64,000 nt of DNA from Anaerolineaceae bacterium. GTDB lineage: Bacteria; Chloroflexota; Anaerolineae; Anaerolineales; Anaerolineaceae. A program made the translations under genes and the position numbers. The first letter of the stretch is position 1, and each line of letters starts with the position of its first letter. Shown here in pieces: positions 45,364 through 54,166 of this stretch. Location of the stretch: the NCBI GenBank assembly GCA_016841445.1, contig JAENZD010000001.1, positions 496,001 to 560,000 of the forward strand, in the 5' to 3' direction. The notes beneath the pieces are model-generated. The model did no database searches. It saw only the letters and a list, made by a program, of their open reading frames with translations, and was not told the origin of the DNA.

Positions 45364-46248
45364 ATGCGTCGTAATTTGTTGTTTGTCACAGCTTTAGCCC
45401 TGGTGTTGGGTATGCTTTTCACAGCATGCCTGCCTGACTTAAGCCTTGCGACAGAAGAGCCCCCACAAGATGTTGCTGATCCAGAAGACGAGGAAAACCT
45501 TTCAGGTCAGCTTCAGATCGCTGGCTCGACAACTGTTCAGCCCCTGGTTGAGCAACTGGCAACAGCTTTCATGGATAAAAATGCTGGTGTCACAATCGAG
45601 GTTCAGGGCGGCGGTTCAAGCGTTGGCGTGACCTCAGCGGGTGAAGCAACCGTAGATATCGGTATGGCCTCCCGGAATGTCAAAGACTCTGAGTTTGAGA
45701 CCTTTGTAGACCTCCAGGTGTTCGTCATAGCCTATGACGGAATCGCAGTGGTTACCAACCCAGATCTTGATCTCCCTTCTTTGTCGATTGATCAAGTCAA
45801 AGCGATCTTTGCGGGTGGAATTACCAATTATTCTGAAGTCGGTGGCCCAGATGCAGCGATCGTTGTTGTTTCCCGTGAAGAAGGCTCTGGAACCCGGGCA
45901 GCATTTGAAGAACTGGTGATGGAATCTGGTGACACAGAGGCTGTCATTTCAGAGGATGCCCTCTTGCAGCAGTCCAACGGCCAGATTCGCACAACCGTTT
46001 CCACCACACCCAATGCGATTGGGTATCTCTCATTTGGCTTCCTGGATGTAAGTATCAACACCGTTGCTATCGATGATGTTGACCCAACAGTAGCGAATGT
46101 GAAGAATAATACTTACCCGATTTTCCGCCCATTGAACATGCTGACCAATGGCGCGCCTGGTGAACTTGCCCAGGCATTCCTTGACTTTATCCTGGGTGCC
46201 GAAGGGCAGGCAATCGTCGCTGAAGACTACATCACGGTGACTGATTAA
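45364..46248 (+). CDS. pstS: phosphate ABC transporter, substrate-binding lipoprotein PstS
   Basis: A 294-residue lipoprotein (lipobox LFTAC) that binds phosphate outside the membrane. A 30-residue acidic linker precedes the type II binding domain, which shows AGSTTVQPL, GGGSSVGV and the phosphate contact region SREEGSGTRAAFEELV. It is the first gene of pstSCAB. AAGGAG lies upstream of the ATG. A hairpin separates it from pstC, as expected if PstS is made in excess. Confidence 0.93.
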   Translation: MRRNLLFVTALALVLGMLFTACLPDLSLATEEPPQDVADPEDEENLSGQLQIAGSTTVQPLVEQLATAFMDKNAGVTIEVQGGGSSVGVTSAGEATVDIGMASRNVKDSEFETFVDLQVFVIAYDGIAVVTNPDLDLPSLSIDQVKAIFAGGITNYSEVGGPDAAIVVVSREEGSGTRAAFEELVMESGDTEAVISEDALLQQSNGQIRTTVSTTPNAIGYLSFGFLDVSINTVAIDDVDPTVANVKNNTYPIFRPLNMLTNGAPGELAQAFLDFILGAEGQAIVAEDYITVTD

Positions 46249-46292
46249 TCTTGTCAAAAATAACAAAGTTGTAATTCTAAGTAAAGTGTGAG

Positions 46293-46328
46293 TCGAAGGA
46301 GTACATCCTAACATTTGTACTCCTTCGA
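46293..46328 (+). promoter_or_regulatory. stable hairpin between pstS and pstC
   Basis: A perfect 13-bp stem (TCGAAGGAGTACA and its complement) with a 10-base loop. TGATAAAATGG follows rather than a T-run, so it is probably an mRNA 3'-end stabiliser or partial attenuator, not a full terminator. Confidence 0.7.
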
Positions 46329-46346
46329 TGATAAAATGGTACAGAC

Positions 46347-47732
46347 ATGGCCGATTTTCAAACGAATCCACAAAGACCCGCTTACGTCCAAATTTTCATA
46401 AGGTTCCTTTCAATACTTCTCTTCCTGGCAACCATTGCAGGAATGATCATTTCCATTATTGTTTTTATAAATCCAAACTTTCTCCCAGTTAATCAAGAAG
46501 GATTGTTACAACTTACAAATAGCCACTATGGAGTGGGTTTTATCCTGGGTGGGGTTTTACTTGGCTTGACCGGTTATGGGTTATGGCGCTATAAAAATTG
46601 GGCGAGAACGATCGTCTTAGCCGGATTGATCATATTCATTATTTATTATTTTATGAATATCATTCTTGCTGTTTCATCGACGATTTTTGCTGGGGTATCG
46701 ATCGTACCTGTACCATCGATTTTGAGAGTGGTTGGATTAGGCCTGTTGTATCTGCTCGAGTACACTGCAGTTCCGATTTTGATCTTATTTGGCTTGATTA
46801 AAACCTCACAATATTTTGATGAAAATCCCCGTCAGAGGGAATTCGTTGATAAGATGGTCCGGTACCTGTTGCTCGGAACAGCCTTGAGCAGTATTGTCAT
46901 TGTCTTCCTGATTTTCCTGTTCACGATGACCGAAGCCTGGCCTGCTGTTGCAGAAATCGGGCTGGACAATATGCTGCTGGGAACGATCTGGCGCCCTGGA
47001 TCAATCATCGGTACCTCAGAAGCGCAATTTGGTCTCCTCCCGATGATCGTTGGTTCAATTTTGGCGACATTCGGGGCTGTTCTGATCGGCGTCCCATTAT
47101 CTCTGGGAACGGCAATATTACTGGCCGAGGTCGCTCCTCGTTCAGTGAGGGCGTTCCTCCGGCCTGCGATCGAATTATTAGCTGGTATTCCATCCGTCGT
47201 CTACGGACTCTTTGGGATGGTGGTGCTGGCACCCTTGATCCGTAACATTGATGTCCCGCGCAATACCGGGTTTGGTCTGTTGAATGCATCCATCATCCTG
47301 GCGGTTATGATCATCCCTACCATCACCAATATCGCTGAGGATGCCATCCGGGCGGTGCCAAGAGAATTCAAAGAAGGGTCCCTTGCCCTGGGCGGCACCC
47401 ATTGGCAGACCATTGTCCGTGTTATCTTGCCGGCAGCGCGATCAGGAATCATTGCAGGGGTTATCCTGGGGATTGGGCGCGCTCTGGGTGAAACCATGGC
47501 AATGATCATGGTCATTGGGAACTCAATCGCAATGCCTTCCCCGCTGACGAATAACCCGCTGACATTATTCTTGAATACAGCGCGTACGCTTACGGGAAAT
47601 ATCGCTGTAGAAATAAATTATGCTGCGGGCAATCACCGTTCTGCGCTATTTTTTACTGGTGTTTTGTTGTTCCTGATGATCTTGCTGGTGAACCAAACTG
47701 CAAGGTTATTCATGCGATATAAAAAGGAGTAG
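46347..47732 (+). CDS. pstC: phosphate ABC transporter permease PstC with extra N-terminal membrane domain
   Basis: A 461-residue permease. Residues from about 165 form a normal PstC: TM1, a loop with the ISP-like WRPGSIIGTSEAQFGLLPMI, the binding-protein-dependent permease core with PSVVYGLFGMVVLAP, and the coupling segment EGSLALGGTHWQTIVRVILPAA. Residues 1-160 are additional, with about four hydrophobic segments (20-42, 60-80, 88-115 and 125-150) and no family I recognise. Normal PstC is about 300 residues. No strong ribosome site precedes the ATG at 46347. A start near 46845 would give the normal length, but no good ribosome site is seen there either. Confidence 0.87.
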   Translation: MADFQTNPQRPAYVQIFIRFLSILLFLATIAGMIISIIVFINPNFLPVNQEGLLQLTNSHYGVGFILGGVLLGLTGYGLWRYKNWARTIVLAGLIIFIIYYFMNIILAVSSTIFAGVSIVPVPSILRVVGLGLLYLLEYTAVPILILFGLIKTSQYFDENPRQREFVDKMVRYLLLGTALSSIVIVFLIFLFTMTEAWPAVAEIGLDNMLLGTIWRPGSIIGTSEAQFGLLPMIVGSILATFGAVLIGVPLSLGTAILLAEVAPRSVRAFLRPAIELLAGIPSVVYGLFGMVVLAPLIRNIDVPRNTGFGLLNASIILAVMIIPTITNIAEDAIRAVPREFKEGSLALGGTHWQTIVRVILPAARSGIIAGVILGIGRALGETMAMIMVIGNSIAMPSPLTNNPLTLFLNTARTLTGNIAVEINYAAGNHRSALFFTGVLLFLMILLVNQTARLFMRYKKE

Positions 47733-47736
47733 GGTT

Positions 47737-48657
47737 TTGACAGTTGAAACCGAATCAGTCATAAGCCTAGCGAAAAATAAAAGGAATTTAAAGCGAAAGA
47801 ATGCAAACCAGGTTTTAGGGTATATCGTCGTCTGGTTATGCGGCATTGCTGCCCTGGCGATGGTCTTCTGGATTGTTGGCTATGTGCTCTCGCAGGGCTT
47901 CCAGGTGATCAACCTGGAATTCCTGACGACCCGTCCGGCAGGTGGGGTTTCAGGTGAAGGGGGCATGTCAACGACGATTGTCACAACTTTGTATCTTGTG
48001 ATCCTGACGATTGTGATTGCGACGCCGCTCGGTGTCGGAGCAGCAGTATACCTTGTGGAGTACGCTGAAGAAGCCTCACGGGGCAGCAAATTCATTAAAC
48101 TGCTGGTCGCCGCTGCCAGGACGGGGGTAGAAATCCTGGCGGGCGTTCCGTCGATCATATTTGGTCTTTTTGGGTTTGCGCTCTTTGTCCTTTATATGAA
48201 ATTAGGTTTCTCTCTCCTCTCGGCGTCTTTGAGCGGTGCTGCGCTGATCTTGCCAACGATCATCCGGACCAGTGAAGAGGCATTGAAGACAGTCCCGCAA
48301 TCCTACCGTCAAGCCAGCCTATCACTGGGTGCCACAAAATGGCACACGATTTCCAATGTGGTCCTTCCAACGGCGCTGCCGGGAATTGTTACCGGTATTG
48401 TTTTAGGGGTCGGACGGATCATCGCTGAAACAGCGATCTTCTGGGTAACATTGGGTGGAAGTTATTTTCTACCGGAAACCATTATGAACTCAGGGCGCAC
48501 CATGGCACTTCACGTCTACAGTCTGGCCTCAGAAACCCGGGCTTTTGATAAAGCGATGGGGACGGCTGCCATTCTGATCATTACCATTATTGTGCTGAAC
48601 CTCGCCATCAATCTTCTTTCGCGACGGTTAACGGCGCGGATAACCGGGAAGTCATAA
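47737..48657 (+). CDS. pstA: phosphate ABC transporter permease PstA
   Basis: A 306-residue permease, partner of PstC. Six hydrophobic segments are seen; the core has GVPSIIFGLFGFALFV, and the coupling EAA-type loop is QASLSLGATKWHTISNVVLPTA. The start is TTG at 47737, with AAAGGAG nine bases upstream; the gene follows pstC after 4 bases. A positively charged N-terminus (KNKRNLKRKNAN) lies inside the cell. Confidence 0.92.
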   Translation: MTVETESVISLAKNKRNLKRKNANQVLGYIVVWLCGIAALAMVFWIVGYVLSQGFQVINLEFLTTRPAGGVSGEGGMSTTIVTTLYLVILTIVIATPLGVGAAVYLVEYAEEASRGSKFIKLLVAAARTGVEILAGVPSIIFGLFGFALFVLYMKLGFSLLSASLSGAALILPTIIRTSEEALKTVPQSYRQASLSLGATKWHTISNVVLPTALPGIVTGIVLGVGRIIAETAIFWVTLGGSYFLPETIMNSGRTMALHVYSLASETRAFDKAMGTAAILIITIIVLNLAINLLSRRLTARITGKS

Positions 48658-48660
48658 AAA

Positions 48661-49440
48661 ATGAGTTCCGAAAATAACCGTCTAAAATTTAAAATCGAAA
48701 ACCTTGAAGTCTTTTATGATGATTTCAGAGCGTTGAAGGGGATCAGTCTGGATATCCCGGAAAATGTTGTAACATCGATCATTGGACCGTCCGGGTGTGG
48801 AAAATCAACTTTTCTGCGCGCCTTTAACCGGATGAATGATTTGATCCCCAATGTCTCCACCAGGGGATCGGTGATAAAGGGGAGTGAGGACATCCGGAAA
48901 ACCGATATTGTGGATCTGCGAAAATCCGTCGGTATGATCTTTCAGCGACCCAACCCATTTCCCAAATCCATTTTTGATAATGTGGCTTACGGTCCCCGTG
49001 CACATGGGCAAAAGTCGATGGCTGCACTCGAAGAGATTGTAGAGCAGAGTCTGACGCATGCGGCTTTGTGGGACGAGGTGAAAGATACACTCAATAAATC
49101 AGCCCTGGCCTTATCCGGTGGACAGCAGCAGCGATTATGTATCGCCAGGGCATTGGCGGTTTCACCGGATGTGCTCCTGATGGATGAGCCTGCGTCAGCG
49201 CTTGATCCGATCGCGACGCTGCGCATTGAAGATCTCATCCAGGAATTAAAGAAGGAATTAACCATCATCATTGTCACGCATAATATGCAGCAAGCAGCCA
49301 GAGCCTCGGATTATACGGCTTTCTTTAATATGGATGAAGACCGTGCCGGGTATCTCGTTGAATGGGGGCAAACATCCAAAGTCTTTACCTTCCCTGAAAA
49401 GAAATTGACCGAAGATTATATCTCCGGTCGATTCGGGTAG
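48661..49440 (+). CDS. pstB: phosphate ABC transporter ATP-binding protein PstB
   Basis: A 259-residue ATPase that powers phosphate uptake through PstCA. Walker A is GPSGCGKST, the signature is LSGGQQQRL, Walker B is [13 protein letters not shown], and the switch histidine is in [10 protein letters not shown]. It follows pstA after 3 bases. phoU, the usual next gene, and a PhoR/PhoB pair are not in the window. Confidence 0.94.
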   Translation: MSSENNRLKFKIENLEVFYDDFRALKGISLDIPENVVTSIIGPSGCGKSTFLRAFNRMNDLIPNVSTRGSVIKGSEDIRKTDIVDLRKSVGMIFQRPNPFPKSIFDNVAYGPRAHGQKSMAALEEIVEQSLTHAALWDEVKDTLNKSALALSGGQQQRLCIARALAVSPDVLLMDEPASALDPIATLRIEDLIQELKKELTIIIVTHNMQQAARASDYTAFFNMDEDRAGYLVEWGQTSKVFTFPEKKLTEDYISGRFG

Positions 49441-49472
49441 CGCTCTTTAGTAGATCGAAAAGCAATAATAAA

Positions 49473-49856
49473 TTATCGCCGTTCATCCTTGGTGATGACG
49501 CAGATGAACCCAAGGGGGGTCTCGCCAATATTTGTAAATTAGTGGATATCGTTACCTGAGATGAACAAAGAATCCATTGGACCTACTGTGTAGAAATTGT
49601 CGTTGATCTGCACCTTTGCTTGCCCATGCAGGATGATGACCCCGTGTTCATGAAGGTGCTGGTCATATGAGGTTGTTTTACCGACAGGTACGTTGAAATA
49701 TCGAATGATGAAATTAGGCGCATTGTCCTCAGGTCCTACCAGGACGTGTTTGAAAACGCCTTTGATCTCCTCATTGGTGTATTCTTTGGGTTGAACACCA
49801 TCCCATCTGTAATCAAAAACCGCTTTATCACCGGTAAATCGATGAAGTCTGGACAT
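49473..49856 (-). pseudogene. cupin-domain protein interrupted by one nonsense codon
   Basis: The first 105 residues form a small cupin beta-barrel: NFIIRYFNVPVGKTTSYDQHLHEHGVI holds the metal-binding histidines (the HEHG region), followed by GQAKVQINDNFYTVGPMDSL. The frame meets TAA at 49539-49541 right after SGNDIH. Beyond it the same frame continues FTNIGETPLGFICVITKDERR to a second TAA at 49473, which is exactly the C-terminal strand expected for such cupins. The family has glutamine at the TAA site, so one change (CAA to TAA) explains it. The ribosome site GGAGG is strong. It could be a fresh pseudogene, a read-through site or a sequencing error; the 105-residue product lacks its last strands. 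Confidence 0.8.
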
Positions 49857-49978
49857 ATAAAATATCCTCCTTGTGTTAATGATGATTGGATGAATTATAA
49901 TGCGACTTCAGAGAAAAAGATCTCAATCGGAATCGATATATAATATAAACAGTCTTTCAAAAGAACTGGGAGTGTAAC

Positions 49979-50983
49979 ATGCTGCATGACGATCTACCCG
50001 TAATCGACCTGCACCGCCACCTGGATGGCAACGTACGCCTGGAAACCATCCTTGATTTGGGACGCCAGCATCATCTGCCGCTGCCGGCGGATAATTTGGA
50101 TGCGCTGCGCCCCTTTATCCAGGTCACAGCACCCCAGGCGGACATTATGGCTTATTTCCGGAAATTTAACTGGATGGTTTCTGTCTTTGCGGATTACGAT
50201 GCCTGCCGGAGGGTGGCGTATGAAAACGTGCTGGATGCCCAGGCTGAGGGGATCGATTACATTGAACTGCGCTTCAGCCCCTGGTTTATGGCTGAGCCGC
50301 ACGGGCTTGACCCCGAAGGCGTGGTTGAGTCTGTGATCCAGGGGGTAGGGGATGGGATGAATGAGGTCTCAGGTACAAAGGTAAATTTACTGGGCATTAT
50401 CAGCCGGACCTATGGCGTTGAAATCGGCTTCAAGGAATTGGACGCTTTATTGGCCTATAAAGACCAGATCGTTGGTTTGGACCTGGCAGGGGATGAAGCA
50501 CATTATCCAGCGGAGTGGTTCACCGAACACTTCAAAAAAGCCCGTGATGCTGGCTGGGGCGTCACAGTGCATGCAGGCGAATCCGCCGGACCGGAAAGCG
50601 TCTGGCATGCAATTCAGGAACTGGGTGCCAGCCGGATCGGTCACGCAGTGCGCATTTTGGAGGACCCTGCGCTGGTTGATTATATGCGGGATAATCGGAT
50701 TGGGATTGAAACCAACCTGACCAGCAATGTGCATACCCGAACCGTCCCCAGCTACCAGGCGCACCCCTTGAAAAAGTTCCTTGATTTGGGGCTGCTGGCG
50801 ACTATTAACACGGATGATCCTGGCATAAGCCCGGTGACGCTGGCGGATGAGTTTGAAAATGCGGTTAAATACGCGGGCTTGACGGATGAGGATACCCGCA
50901 AAGCACAGGAAAACGCATTGGAGATAGTTTTTCTTTCAGAGGAAGAGAAAACAGCGCTGTTAAACCGGCGTAAAACAATATGA
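49979..50983 (+). CDS. add: adenosine deaminase
   Basis: A 334-residue zinc enzyme that deaminates adenosine (and deoxyadenosine) to inosine. Zinc ligands and catalytic residues are seen in DLHRHLDGN (HxH), TVHAGESAGPE (His, Glu), ASRIGHAVRI (His) and TINTDDPGIS (Asp-Asp). Length fits the ADAL/Add family. A TATAAT lies at 49939-49944, and GGGAG is the ribosome site. With the phosphorylase and deoC it fits nucleoside salvage. A related aminodeoxyfutalosine deaminase is an alternative that only phylogeny could separate. Confidence 0.87.
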   Translation: MLHDDLPVIDLHRHLDGNVRLETILDLGRQHHLPLPADNLDALRPFIQVTAPQADIMAYFRKFNWMVSVFADYDACRRVAYENVLDAQAEGIDYIELRFSPWFMAEPHGLDPEGVVESVIQGVGDGMNEVSGTKVNLLGIISRTYGVEIGFKELDALLAYKDQIVGLDLAGDEAHYPAEWFTEHFKKARDAGWGVTVHAGESAGPESVWHAIQELGASRIGHAVRILEDPALVDYMRDNRIGIETNLTSNVHTRTVPSYQAHPLKKFLDLGLLATINTDDPGISPVTLADEFENAVKYAGLTDEDTRKAQENALEIVFLSEEEKTALLNRRKTI

Positions 50984-51027
50984 AAGCCTAACCGACTGGT
51001 TTTTTCGTTATCTGAATGGGGACACCT

Positions 51028-51894
51028 TTACCCATTCAATCGATATCGCAACGTATACCGTACATTTCGGAAGATCTTCCAGTTCCTGAACCACCTCTCC
51101 CAGCCTAATTTTGGGTGGTTTTCATCCATATAGAACCATTGCTCGAGAAATTCAATGCCATCATGCCATTGCACAAACGCATCAGGTCTTTCAACGCCAA
51201 AAGTGAAGGCAGCATCACCTGACATTTTTACATGCTTCTGCATTTTTAATCTCGCCATTTTTCCCATTAAACCTTCAACCCAAAGACGATTGGTTAGTTC
51301 GTATACCAGTTCAGATCTGGGAAAACGTTTTTGCAGTTCGAGGATGAGCGATTTGATATCCGTTTCATGAAGGTACATCAATACGCCCTCAAACAGGAAT
51401 AAGGCAGGTTTTCCATCGTGATTTATTTTATCCATCCAGGAAAAGTCAAGAACGGACTGTCCAATCATATGATATCTCGGACCTTCTTCAATCAATTGGC
51501 GTTTAAAATTGATCATCTCCTGCAAATCGAGATCGAAGAATTTTGCTCGCCCGTTGTCAATACGATAGAAGCGTGTATCAAAACCACATCCGATGTTGAT
51601 AATGGGTCCGAGAGGATGTTTTTTCAAGGTGTTTTGAGCATATTCATCATATTTCTTTGCGCGCAGTGCCAGGTGCGTTATTAAACGCTGTTCAATATTT
51701 CGTGATCGCAGCTGCTCAGTCATTTTGGTGTGACGATCTGCTAAAACAATATCTAATTGTGGGACCAGCGCTTCTGCTTTTTCATCCCTGATGATCGGGT
51801 TTGGGTTTTGGCTTTCAATAGCCTTTGCATATAACGGGAGCAGAGCTGTTTCTTCCACGCCAGAAAAATCTAGAGATTGTTTGGGTATCGCCAT
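51028..51894 (-). CDS. class I SAM-dependent methyltransferase (leucine carboxyl methyltransferase-like)
   Basis: A 288-residue methyltransferase of the LCMT/PpmP O-methyltransferase family. The N-terminal segment LDFSGVEETALLPLYAKAIES is typical. The SAM site is IINIGCGFDTRFYRI (near 95-110) with FFDLDLQEMI after it, and FLFEGVLMYL is the post-motif. Members methylate carboxylates or hydroxyls of small molecules; some are linked to polyketide clusters, but none is here. The preceding minus-strand gene (53287 to 52022) ends 127 bases upstream, so co-transcription is possible. Confidence 0.83.
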   Translation of the reverse strand: MAIPKQSLDFSGVEETALLPLYAKAIESQNPNPIIRDEKAEALVPQLDIVLADRHTKMTEQLRSRNIEQRLITHLALRAKKYDEYAQNTLKKHPLGPIINIGCGFDTRFYRIDNGRAKFFDLDLQEMINFKRQLIEEGPRYHMIGQSVLDFSWMDKINHDGKPALFLFEGVLMYLHETDIKSLILELQKRFPRSELVYELTNRLWVEGLMGKMARLKMQKHVKMSGDAAFTFGVERPDAFVQWHDGIEFLEQWFYMDENHPKLGWERWFRNWKIFRNVRYTLRYRLNG

Positions 51895-52021
51895 TTACAA
51901 GCAAAAAGATCATTGTTTCCCATATTTTAAACCAAACAATAGGAAAAATATACGACTTATCTGGAGGGTTTTACGAGGAGCTCACTAAATTAAGCAGTTC
52001 TGCTAATATTTTTCAGAATAT

Positions 52022-53287
52022 CTATAGGACTTCTTGCAAACGTGGAAGAGGGATTGTTTTCCTGGTCTGTCTTTGAAGAATGATGGAAGCAATATATTCT
52101 GCATCATCTCCAACCCCTGCAATCACCCCGGAAATACCGGTATGCAGGAAGGGCAGCCCGATGAAATATAATCCCGCAAATTGGGTAACACCCCGCCAGT
52201 GAATGGGACGACCGTTGGGGTCAAAAACCGGCAGATGGACACAGCTATAGTCGCAAGAATATCCGGTTGCCCAAATAATGGTGCGGATATTGGCCTCGAG
52301 CAGGTTCAATTCCGGAATTTCTTCGACTTCAAACCCATCCGTTAATTGGGGCAAAGTTTCTTCGGGAACATCAAGCTGCCTGTCTTTGATAAATTGATCA
52401 ACAGCGGTAATAAATTCTGCCTCAAATTGATCTGCTTTCCCCAAATTTTCATGAAGGTTAGGAGAAAGATTAATCCAATCACCTTTCCCATTGTCTACTC
52501 GCCCTAATAGGTGAATACCATCTCGGGCGAATTGGTGTAGATTAATCGTGTGCCCCCCATCCTTACCGGTGGTGTGGGCACTGGAAGAAAACCTATCCTG
52601 AAGGGAATTCAACTGGTCAACGGTACGTCGATAGTACCCCATTGCTTCTTCCCAGCGAGAGATATCCTTGCCTCGATACCTTCTGGGAACACGACCTGCG
52701 CTGCTTACTGAAAGAAATACCTCACGCCCAGCTTCGTGGAGTTCCTCAGCAATCTGGGCGCCGGATTGGGATGAACCGACCACCAGAACAGCACCTTCAG
52801 GCAGACTTTTTGAGTTTTGATATTCACTGGAGTGGATCTGGTGGATCTTGGATGAAATATTTTTATGGAAAGCTGGTATTTTGGGGTTTTGATAAAATCC
52901 CGTAGCGATCACGACATTCACAGCTTCGTATGTGCCCTGATCAGTTTGAACATAATAACCAGCTCCGCCAGGGTCAATGGACGTAACCGTAACACCATAT
53001 TTTATCGGTAATTGATGCTCATGAAGATAGTCCTCGAAAAAAGCTATGATTTCCTCGCGCGTCATAAAACCTTCAGGATCATTACCCTGATAATTTGTAC
53101 CAGGGAGATGCACCATCCAATTGGGTGTATTGAGTGTGAATGAATCCCAATGACTGCGCCAGGATGCAGCAATTTGATTTTCTTTCTCGAGTAGGATATG
53201 GTGATGATCTTTTTGTTTAAGGTAATAGCTTACTGAGAGTCCCCCTTGTCCCGCCCCTACAATAATTGTATTGACCAGAGTATTCAT
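52022..53287 (-). CDS. flavin-containing monooxygenase-like oxidoreductase
   Basis: A 421-residue FAD/NADPH enzyme related to bacterial flavin monooxygenases and YUCCA-type enzymes. FAD motif: IIVGAGQGGLSVSYYL. NADPH motif: VLVVGSSQSGAQIAEEL. ATGFYQNP (near 128) and WATGYSCDY (near 343) are the ATG motifs of class B monooxygenases. The FMO fingerprint is not perfect. It would use molecular oxygen, which is unexpected if the cell is a strict anaerobe. Its leader is unusually long and contains an inverted repeat. Confidence 0.8.
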   Translation of the reverse strand: MNTLVNTIIVGAGQGGLSVSYYLKQKDHHHILLEKENQIAASWRSHWDSFTLNTPNWMVHLPGTNYQGNDPEGFMTREEIIAFFEDYLHEHQLPIKYGVTVTSIDPGGAGYYVQTDQGTYEAVNVVIATGFYQNPKIPAFHKNISSKIHQIHSSEYQNSKSLPEGAVLVVGSSQSGAQIAEELHEAGREVFLSVSSAGRVPRRYRGKDISRWEEAMGYYRRTVDQLNSLQDRFSSSAHTTGKDGGHTINLHQFARDGIHLLGRVDNGKGDWINLSPNLHENLGKADQFEAEFITAVDQFIKDRQLDVPEETLPQLTDGFEVEEIPELNLLEANIRTIIWATGYSCDYSCVHLPVFDPNGRPIHWRGVTQFAGLYFIGLPFLHTGISGVIAGVGDDAEYIASIILQRQTRKTIPLPRLQEVL

Positions 53288-53365
53288 TTTTACATGCCTC
53301 CAAAATTCATGAAGAGCCTTCCAGGAAATATTTCAAATCAATCAAGTGATTTTTTACCGGTGATG

Positions 53366-53414
53366 CTTATTTAGACGGCGTTTTTCTTCAGCAGAGGCTT
53401 TTTTTCTAAATAAG
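53366..53414. repeat. 10-bp inverted repeat with 29-base loop
   Basis: CTTATTTAGA at 53366-53375 and TCTAAATAAG at 53405-53414 pair perfectly. A T7 run lies inside the loop on the plus strand. It sits about 80 bases before the monooxygenase start on the minus strand and could be an mRNA leader structure or an operator. Confidence 0.55.
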
Positions 53415-53549
53415 ACAATGTATATCTATTATATCAGAATGAATTGGAGAGTCAAGTTATTTAGCTTAAAAGATTGACCTTAGGCCTTCTTTCTTCTATT
53501 CGACTTCTGAAAACTCTTACTGATTAAAATTTGAATAATGTGTGCCTCA

Positions 53550-53578
53550 TTGAAAAGGAAATTTATTGGTGATATGAT
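53550..53578 (+). promoter_or_regulatory. sigma70-type promoter
   Basis: TTGAAA, a 17-base spacer, and TATGAT. The palindrome ATTGATATCAAT (53579-53590) covers the expected start site and could be an operator. It drives the 168-residue orphan. Confidence 0.72.
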
Positions 53579-53642
53579 ATTGATATCAATTTCACCTTTA
53601 TTAAATTAACTGAATAACATACTTTTTTGAAAGGAGATAAGA

Positions 53643-54149
53643 ATGAGTGATTACAGCCGTACAACCAGGTCCCTCAGCCTTCATCAGATCCCAACCGAAG
53701 TGATGGATGCGATCAATGATCATGCTGAGAGGTTCAACCTTGGTTGGTTGATGGATGACCAAACCGTTTGTGTTGAAACGATCTCGGATAGAAAGAAGAA
53801 GAAAAAAGTGATGGGCATCAAAGTTCCATCTCATGTCATAAGCCATGTCTTGTTAAGTTCAACATGGTTGATCTATGCGGCCAGTGGTGATGGATCAGAG
53901 CCCAGTGTAATGACCGTTCCTCTCGTCGAAGCAACAGTTGAGAATTATGCCACTTCACCGGAATATAAAATGTTATATAAAAAGATGCCTGATAATGGTT
54001 TCTGGGTGAATGGGAAGTTTACAGGCATCGTTGGTGGCGGGAATACCTTTTCTGACCGCTCGTCCATCTTCATTGGTCTGGGAGAGGAAAGAGCAGCTGA
54101 GGAATTTGGGCGTGCGCTGGAGGAAGCGATACAGAGGACGAGAAGATAA
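53643..54149 (+). CDS. uncharacterised protein, 168 residues
   Basis: A soluble protein that I do not recognise. It has no signal peptide or membrane segment. A lysine-rich patch (DRKKKKKVMGIK, near residue 49) precedes a beta-rich middle (HVLLSSTWLIYAAS), and the C-terminus is a charged helix (EERAAEEFGRALEEAIQRT). The beta-then-helix layout resembles a PH-like or bacterial PH fold, a weak guess. The ribosome site AAAGGAG and promoter are strong, so it is probably well expressed. It converges on tnaA. Confidence 0.65.
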   Translation: MSDYSRTTRSLSLHQIPTEVMDAINDHAERFNLGWLMDDQTVCVETISDRKKKKKVMGIKVPSHVISHVLLSSTWLIYAASGDGSEPSVMTVPLVEATVENYATSPEYKMLYKKMPDNGFWVNGKFTGIVGGGNTFSDRSSIFIGLGEERAAEEFGRALEEAIQRTRR

Positions 54150-54166
54150 GTCTCTCGTCTTGGTGT

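Larger units (their letters stand above)
53288..53642. other. divergent intergenic region, 355 bases
   Basis: AT-rich region between the minus-strand monooxygenase and the plus-strand 168-residue protein. It holds an inverted repeat (53366-53414), a clear plus-strand promoter (53550-53578) and a 12-base palindrome just after it (ATTGATATCAAT). No coding frame is convincing. Confidence 0.7.

Noticed and set aside
53366-53414. Known riboswitch in the monooxygenase leader
   Set aside because: I could not match the leader to any riboswitch consensus I know; only the inverted repeat is reported.
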